NCBI GenBank assembly: GCA_903938955.1
Contig: CAJAFJ010000501.1
Span: 1-13,685, forward strand
Source of the DNA: an uncultured beta proteobacterium
GTDB lineage: Bacteria > Pseudomonadota > Gammaproteobacteria > Burkholderiales > Burkholderiaceae
Length of the DNA stretch: 13,685 nt
Direction of reading: 5' to 3'
This document shows, piece after piece, positions 13,032 through 13,685 of the stretch. Numbering within the stretch: position 1 is the first letter of the stretch; each line of letters opens with the position of its first letter. A program made the position numbers and the translations under genes. The notes under the pieces are model-generated. The model saw only the letters and a list, made by a program, of their open reading frames with translations. It ran no database searches and had not been told where the DNA came from.

Positions 13032-13685
13032 TCAAGCGTAGTCGCTCACCGGTACGCACGAGCAGAACAGGTTGCGGTCGCCATACACGTTGTCAACCCG
13101 GCCCACTGGTGGCCAGTACTTCACGTTTTTGAGCGTGGCCAGCGGGAAACCGCCGACTTCGCGTGAGTAAGGACGATCCCAGTTCGCGCCCATCAACGAT
13201 GCTGCCGTGTGCGGCGCGTGCTTCAGCGGGTTGTTGTCGCGTGGCCATTCACCGCTTTCGACTTTGGCAATCTCGCCACGAATGGCGATCATGGCGTTGA
13301 TGAAACGGTTCAGCTCGCTCAAGGTTTCGCTTTCGGTCGGCTCCACCATCAGCGTGCCGGGCACGGGGAAGCTCAAGGTGGGGGCGTGAAAACCGTAGTC
13401 CATCAGGCGCTTGGCCACGTCTTCGGCCGAGATGCCGTTGGCGCCGCCACTGCTTTCCTTCAGAGGCCGCAGGTCCAGAATGCACTCGTGTGCGACATGG
13501 CCGTTGGCGCTGGCGTACAGCGTCGGGTAGTGGTCACGCAGGCGGGCGCTGATGTAGTTGGCGGCCAGAATCGCCACTTCGGTGGCGGACTGCAGACCGT
13601 CCGGGCCCATCATGCGGCAGTACATCCAGCTGATCGGCAGCACGGCCGCGTTGCCCTAGGGCGCGTCAGAGACTGCGCGGGTGCC
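13032..13685 (-). CDS. gcvP: glycine dehydrogenase (decarboxylating), P-protein, C-terminal part; apparent in-frame stop
   Basis: GcvP is the pyridoxal-phosphate subunit of the glycine cleavage system. It decarboxylates glycine and passes the aminomethyl group to the lipoyl H-protein. About 217 C-terminal codons of an approximately 960-residue protein lie in the window; the rest is beyond the right edge. Family landmarks in order are [72 protein letters not shown] and [16 protein letters not shown] at the end. The active-site lysine lies upstream, outside the window. A TAG stands in frame at 13656-13658 where the family has an aromatic or hydrophobic residue in the AAPxGxA motif. Two nearby residues also break the consensus (R for G, D for A), all within 30 bases of the window end, so a sequence error is likely. 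A GTG at 13643 would be a false start. No other gcv gene is visible. Confidence 0.9.

Noticed and set aside
5272..13658. Amber codon reassignment, because TAG occurs in frame in the DUF1059-type frame, before the FMN-reductase remnant, and in gcvP
   Set aside because: Several intact genes here end properly in TAG at the expected family C-terminus (J-domain gene, cyclic-nucleotide-domain gene, S-formylglutathione hydrolase), so TAG works as a normal stop. Independent decay and a contig-end error explain the cases better.

Overview
The window looks like chromosomal DNA of a betaproteobacterium of the Comamonadaceae type (Rhodoferax/Polaromonas-like). This rests on GC-rich coding sequence, the style of the proteins (HAE1 RND pump, DusC, class III alcohol dehydrogenase plus S-formylglutathione hydrolase, GcvP) and tight gene packing. 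It is inferred from recognised families; no search was run.

Layout. 16-546 (-) is a secreted hypothetical protein. It diverges from a two-gene RND efflux operon at 727-4994 (+): a lipoprotein adaptor, then an inner-membrane transporter, joined by an ATGA overlap. 4995-6066 is an irregular stretch. It holds an FNR-like dyad, a DUF1059-type reading frame broken by one amber codon, an intact ferritin-like/bacterioferritin gene with a strong ribosome binding site, and a C-terminal remnant of an NAD(P)H-dependent FMN reductase. A small conserved-looking hypothetical and a J-domain protein follow on the minus strand (6077-6773). Then come a GNAT acetyltransferase and a DUF808/YedI-like membrane protein (6932-8410, +). 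An SRPBCC-fold protein (-) and a stand-alone cyclic-nucleotide-binding-domain protein (+) diverge from a 70-bp gap that carries a large imperfect dyad. A small eRF1/Pelota-like 'translational machinery protein' (9508-9894, -) has a second FNR-like dyad upstream and lies divergent to dusC (10008-10988). The glutathione-dependent formaldehyde oxidation pair (S-(hydroxymethyl)glutathione dehydrogenase and S-formylglutathione hydrolase, 11028-12985) is coupled by a one-base stop/start overlap. The window ends in the C-terminal part of gcvP (-), which carries an apparent in-frame amber codon very near the edge.

How the genes fit together. The RND pair is two parts of a tripartite pump whose outer-membrane channel is not in the window. 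The formaldehyde pair converts the spontaneous glutathione adduct of formaldehyde to formate. The adjacent gcvP belongs to one-carbon/glycine metabolism but runs the other way, behind a shared palindrome. Most of the rest is housekeeping or conserved single genes.

I see no clear new multi-gene system. The most interesting leads are: two FNR-like boxes, each with 9 of 10 conserved positions, in gene-free DNA, one upstream of a ferritin locus and one upstream of an eRF1-like ribosome-associated family member; the decayed ferritin neighbourhood with a single-codon DUF1059 break; the dyad between the SRPBCC and cyclic-nucleotide-domain genes; and the gcvP amber, which probably reflects poor sequence at a contig end. 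No tRNA, rRNA, CRISPR array, transposase or insertion sequence was seen.
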